Assembly: GCF_047663525.1 (NCBI RefSeq)
Contig: NC_092587.1
Coordinates: 46,584,501 to 46,648,500 of the forward strand
From: Anas platyrhynchos
Taxonomy: Eukaryota > Chordata > Aves > Anseriformes > Anatidae
Direction: 5' to 3'
Length of the DNA: 64,000 nucleotides
The position numbers and the translations under genes were made by a program. Position 1 is the first letter of the stretch. Every line of letters begins with the position of its first letter. Positions 60,720-64,000 of the stretch are shown here, piece after piece. The notes under the pieces were generated by a model. The model was not told where the DNA came from and made no database searches. It saw nothing but the letters and a program-made list of their open reading frames with translations.

Positions 60720-61130
60720 CAAGTTTATTGATTACTTTGAAATTTTCTAGTTGCTGAAAAAAGACTGATTCTGCAAACCATTCATATGTGTGCTTGATTA
60801 TGCCATAAATGATCTGCTGCTTTGGTACTAATTTAGCTTAAAATGAACTTTCTGGATCAAATTTGGTACTTTCTGTTTTGTACCTCCCAAGTATTACTGC
60901 AAAATCACTAAATCTCTGGAACTGGGAGAAAGGTTTTCTTACAGGCAATTCATGAAACATGCAAAGAAGCTGTATAAGATATAGTGAACCATGGAATTTT
61001 AAAACATGGAAAATTAACTGGTGGATGGCATAACTTTGTGCATAGCTTTCTTTTTTTTTTTTTTCACAGTAATATGAAAATAACTTCAAGTATCTGACAA
61101 CTGAAAAATAAATCTTTTTATCGCTCAGTC
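60720..61130 (+). terminator. LTA4H: LTA4H 3' UTR with poly(A) signal
   Basis: After the stop codon, about 390 bp of AT-rich sequence leads to AATAAA at 61107-61112. It is followed by a GT-rich stretch (61135-61150), as expected for cleavage near 61125-61135. No open frame or repeat is seen in this UTR apart from a short T tract at 61051-61064. A CR1 fragment starts about 40 bp farther on. Confidence 0.75.
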
Positions 61131-61167
61131 TACTTGTCTGTGTGTTGATCTGTACAAAAAGTGTCAG

Positions 61168-61975
61168 AATAATAGAATTATAGGATCACTAAGGTTGGCA
61201 ACGACCTACCTCTGTGATCATGTGGTCCAATTGTCCAATACCACCAATACTGCCCACTAAACCGTGTCCTTAAGCATCACATCTACCCCTTCCTGAAACA
61301 CCCCCAGGGATGGTGACTCCACCACCTCTCTGGGCAACCCATTCCAGTGCCTGACTGCTCTTTCTGAGAAGAAATGTCTCCTCATCTCCAAACTGAACCT
61401 CCCCTGGTGTGACCTGAGGCCATTCCCTCTAGCCCTATCACTAGTTACCTGGGAGAAGAGGCTGACCCCCAGCTCCCCACCCGTTCCTTTCAGGTAGTTT
61501 AGAGAGCAATAAGGTCTCCCCTGAGCATCCTCTTCTGCAGCCTAAACAAGCCCAGTTCCTTCAGCTGCTCCCCACAGGACCTATGCTCCGGACCCTTCAC
61601 CAGCTTCATAGCCCTTCTCTGGACACGCTCCAGGGCCTCGATGTCCTTCTTGTAGTGAGGGGCCCAAAGCTGAGCACAGCACTCCAGGTGTGGCCTCTCC
61701 AGAGCAGAGCACAGGGGGGCGATCACCTCCCTGGTCCTGCTGGCTGCACTATTCCTGATGCAAGTCAGGATGCCATTGGCCTTCTTGGCCACCTGGGCAC
61801 ACTGCCGGCTCGTGTTCAGGTGAGCATCCACCAACACCCCCAGAGCCTTTTCCTCTGCACAGCTTTCCAGCCACTCTGCCCCAAGCCTGTAGCTCTGTGT
61901 GGGGTTGTGACCAAAGTGTAGTACCTGGCACTTGGTTTTGTTGAACCCCATTGGCCCCAGTCCATCATTCCAATT
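61168..61975 (-). mobile_element. CR1 LINE, about 800 bp, with 3' end of reverse-transcriptase ORF
   Basis: The - strand carries an open frame (61951-61499, about 150 codons) that ends a CR1 ORF2 product. It contains [36 protein letters not shown] and [11 protein letters not shown]. The CR1 3' UTR and tail follow to 61168 (+ strand AATAGAATTATAGGATCAC). The element is 5'-truncated, lacks the endonuclease and most of the reverse transcriptase, and cannot move by itself. The intact frame suggests a younger insertion than the other CR1 pieces. It starts about 40 bp beyond the LTA4H cleavage region. Confidence 0.93.
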
Positions 61976-63589
61976 CCCTTATTTACTCTCCTGTGTTGTA
62001 GGAGAATATTTTCCACTGGTGTGAATTACTATGGGTTTAATAGGACTTTGAAGACCTAAACGGATTACAGCACTGTACTGAAAGCTGAGGAAAAAATCTG
62101 CGTAGCCACATTTATCACGGCTGTTACATTAGTCAGTTCTTTACATCAATCACAATACAGTTGTTTTACTTTTTCATTGCTATTGGATCTTTCATTGTGT
62201 ACTATTATTATGAGTTGTCTGAAATACTTTTGTTCTCTTTCTTTAGAAAACCTGGAATTTTACCATATTTCATATTTAATGCCTTGCTAGGCTTTCAGAG
62301 ACTTAAATTATTTCAACCCACTATATATTTTTAAAACTTCTAATTATTGCAGGGGACTGAAACCTAAGTCTTTCCTTCACAGATTTGGATTTTTTTTTAG
62401 TATTTCCATTTTATAATCAGTCCCAGTCATCACCACTCTACGCTGATACTGTGAGTTAGAAATAAGGTTAAAAGCATTAGGAGCTGTTTCTTGCATATTT
62501 CAGCCCAAGTCGATAGTTTAAGTGAAACGGTTGTGAATACTGCCATCTAGGGGTTGTTTTTTGAAACGAATCTGGGCAGAACAGCTTTACCTGAAAATGA
62601 TAAATTAACATAAATGAAATCTGTTGACATAGAACCCCCTGTCAAGGAGCAACAAAGAGAAAAGAAAAAAGCTGTTTTGGAGGAGGAAAAATACTATATA
62701 TAAGTCACAGCAAAAGTCTGGATTTGATTGGATTTAGAGTAGGATTGGAGAGTCATTCAATATATTTGTTTTGCGTTTTGATTAGTATAAGCTTTCAAGT
62801 AGATGAAGATGCATTTTACCAGGAGATTAATCTTTCTCTGTTAGCAGCTCTAGTATAAATTAAGGCATGAACGTACCTTGTTGGATTTTACTTGTTCAAG
62901 GTATGCTGAGTTCTTCTATTCAGCTCTAACCTACATATGTCTATGTAGTTTAATTAAAAGTGATGGAAAAATTAACTCTTGTGTGACTGAGGCTCAAAAA
63001 TCAGTTTACATATTTATGAATGCTGTGTCGGTCATCTTTTAATAAACTCACTAAAATACTGGCTGTTTCGGAAACAGAATAGCTTAAAATAAAGCAGCAG
63101 AAAACCTACCTAAATTGTTACAACTTTTTTGTGTTAAGGACTTAGTGAGCCATTCAGTTCTCTTCTTGCTACCCCCCTGGGTGACAACTTCTAGTGGAAA
63201 AATTCACTGAAAAAATGTTTCTCTATTTCAGTTTATGAACTTACACCGTTCCTTTCCTTCACTCCCAAAATCCAATTAGGCTTCTGCTACAGCACTGTCC
63301 AAATAATCAGAGATTCTCGCAGGTAAGGTTTTGATCAGAAGAGGGGGGATATCTGGTCCTTTCCAGGAAAAGGGTGTGCTCCCTCGGTTTGGTTTCATTG
63401 GCTGAAGTCAGCTGAATGCATCGATCTCGCTTATTTACAAAGGTGGGGATCTTTGGGGGTGGATTTTTGCCTTGATCTGATTGGGACACCAGAATCCGGC
63501 TGGATACTGCTCTCAGGCTGTGGCGTGGTAAATGTAAGGCTGCTTCGCACTGCAGCCCTTCAGGCAAGGAGCAATTCTGGAGAGAAAGC
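61976..63589. other. LTA4H-HAL intergenic region and HAL 5' flank
   Basis: AT-rich sequence with the TATA candidate at 62695-62704. No coding frame in the HAL family precedes the ATG at 63590. Three possible acceptors (TCTCAG 63518, CTGCAG 63555, CTTCAG 63563) precede it. The open frame 63307-63705 on the - strand is a shadow of the HAL exon. Confidence 0.5.
62695..62704 (+). promoter_or_regulatory. HAL: TATA-box candidate for HAL
   Basis: TATATATAAG is a strong TATA element 0.9 kb before the HAL start codon and on its strand. It predicts a start near 62730. A possible first non-coding exon would end at AAG|GTATGC (62900/62901), with the coding exon entered at one of the pyrimidine-AG sites near 63518, 63555 or 63563. 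This arrangement is inferred and not proven. A tissue-restricted TATA promoter would suit a liver/skin gene. Confidence 0.45.
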
Positions 63590-63836
63590 ATGCCAAGATA
63601 CACGGTGCACGTCCGAGGGGAATGGCTGGCAGTGCCGTGCCTCAACGGTGCTAACACAGTCGGATGGCTGGGAAGGGAAGCTGTGAGACGGTACATGAAA
63701 AACAAGCCTGATAACGGAGGATTTACATCGGTGGAAGAAGTAAAATTTTATGTTCGAAGGTGCAAGGGTCTTGGCTTGCTGGATCTTGATGACACAGTGG
63801 AGGATGCCCTAGAGGACAATGAATTTGTTGAAGTTG
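63590..63836 (+). CDS. HAL: Histidine ammonia-lyase, first coding exon (gene continues past window)
   Basis: HAL deaminates L-histidine to trans-urocanate, the first step of histidine breakdown, in liver and epidermis cytosol. The exon starts at an ATG with A at -3 (AAGCATGCC) and encodes MPRYTVHVRGEWLAVPC, then TVGWLGREAVRRYMKNKPDN and GGFTSVEEVKF, ending EDNEFVEV and one base of a split codon before donor GTAAGC (63837). This N-terminal region of about 82 residues is found in vertebrate HAL and precedes the lyase core. The catalytic Ala-Ser-Gly (MIO) motif lies in later exons outside the window. Gene order LTA4H then HAL on the same strand agrees with other vertebrates. Confidence 0.95.
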
Positions 63837-64000
63837 GTAAGCAAAACCTTAGGCAATGCATGATGAAATGACTGCAATGGCACCTGAGTTAGCAAGCTGT
63901 GTTTTAGTTGATCTAAAATTGCATCAGAGATGGTGTCTAAGATTTTTATGGAAAAATACCAAAATGTAAATTCTAACAGAACTATTTAGCGTTTAGAAAC

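Noticed and set aside
63307-63705. 132-codon frame on -
   Set aside because: Antisense shadow overlapping the HAL start exon.

Overview
This window is vertebrate nuclear DNA, most likely from a bird. The evidence is interspersed CR1 LINE fragments (several ending in the ATTCTATG-type tail), two ERV long terminal repeats of kinds I associate with avian genomes, GT-AG split genes with CpG-island promoters, and vertebrate-type coding sequence. I cannot name the species. No operons, CRISPR arrays, bacterial signals or virus genomes are present.

The right third carries the genes. A complete leukotriene A4 hydrolase gene (LTA4H, + strand, ATG 46274 to stop 60719) can be reconstructed as 19 exons. 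Every junction is GT-AG with matching phase, and the product is a 610-residue protein with an intact zinc-binding site. A complete tRNA-Asp(GTC) gene on the - strand lies 264 bp before the LTA4H start codon and is divergent from it, inside the same CpG island. After LTA4H come its poly(A) signal (61107-61112), a CR1 LINE fragment that still encodes the end of a reverse transcriptase (- strand), a TATA-type promoter candidate near 62.7 kb, and the first coding exon of histidine ammonia-lyase (HAL, + strand, 63590-63836). HAL runs off the right edge.

At the left, 3.3-4.46 kb is a second CpG island. In the mammalian gene order I recall, ELK3 lies divergently upstream of LTA4H. This island is therefore a reasonable candidate for the ELK3 promoter and first non-coding exon on the - strand, which would make 1-3.3 kb ELK3 intron 1. 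No ELK3 coding exon is visible, so this rests on synteny only.

Between the two islands lies about 41 kb in which I find no gene. It holds a ~1,050-bp solo LTR with a 5-bp target duplication (30998-32049), a second, partial LTR (35105-35623), young and old CR1 pieces, two MIR-like SINE relics, pure pentanucleotide arrays (AAATA and GAGAA), dinucleotide repeats and several inverted repeats. The most striking inverted repeat is a 50-bp palindrome with 23-bp perfect arms at 32540-32589. Long open frames in this stretch fall in low-complexity or repeat DNA, or lack any recognisable domain.

I found no convincing new biological system. The observations most worth checking are the tRNA-Asp/LTA4H shared promoter island, the perfect palindrome, the 24-bp micro-exon just before the zinc-site exon of LTA4H, the doubled forkhead-type motif after LTA4H exon 3, and the orientation of the left CpG island.
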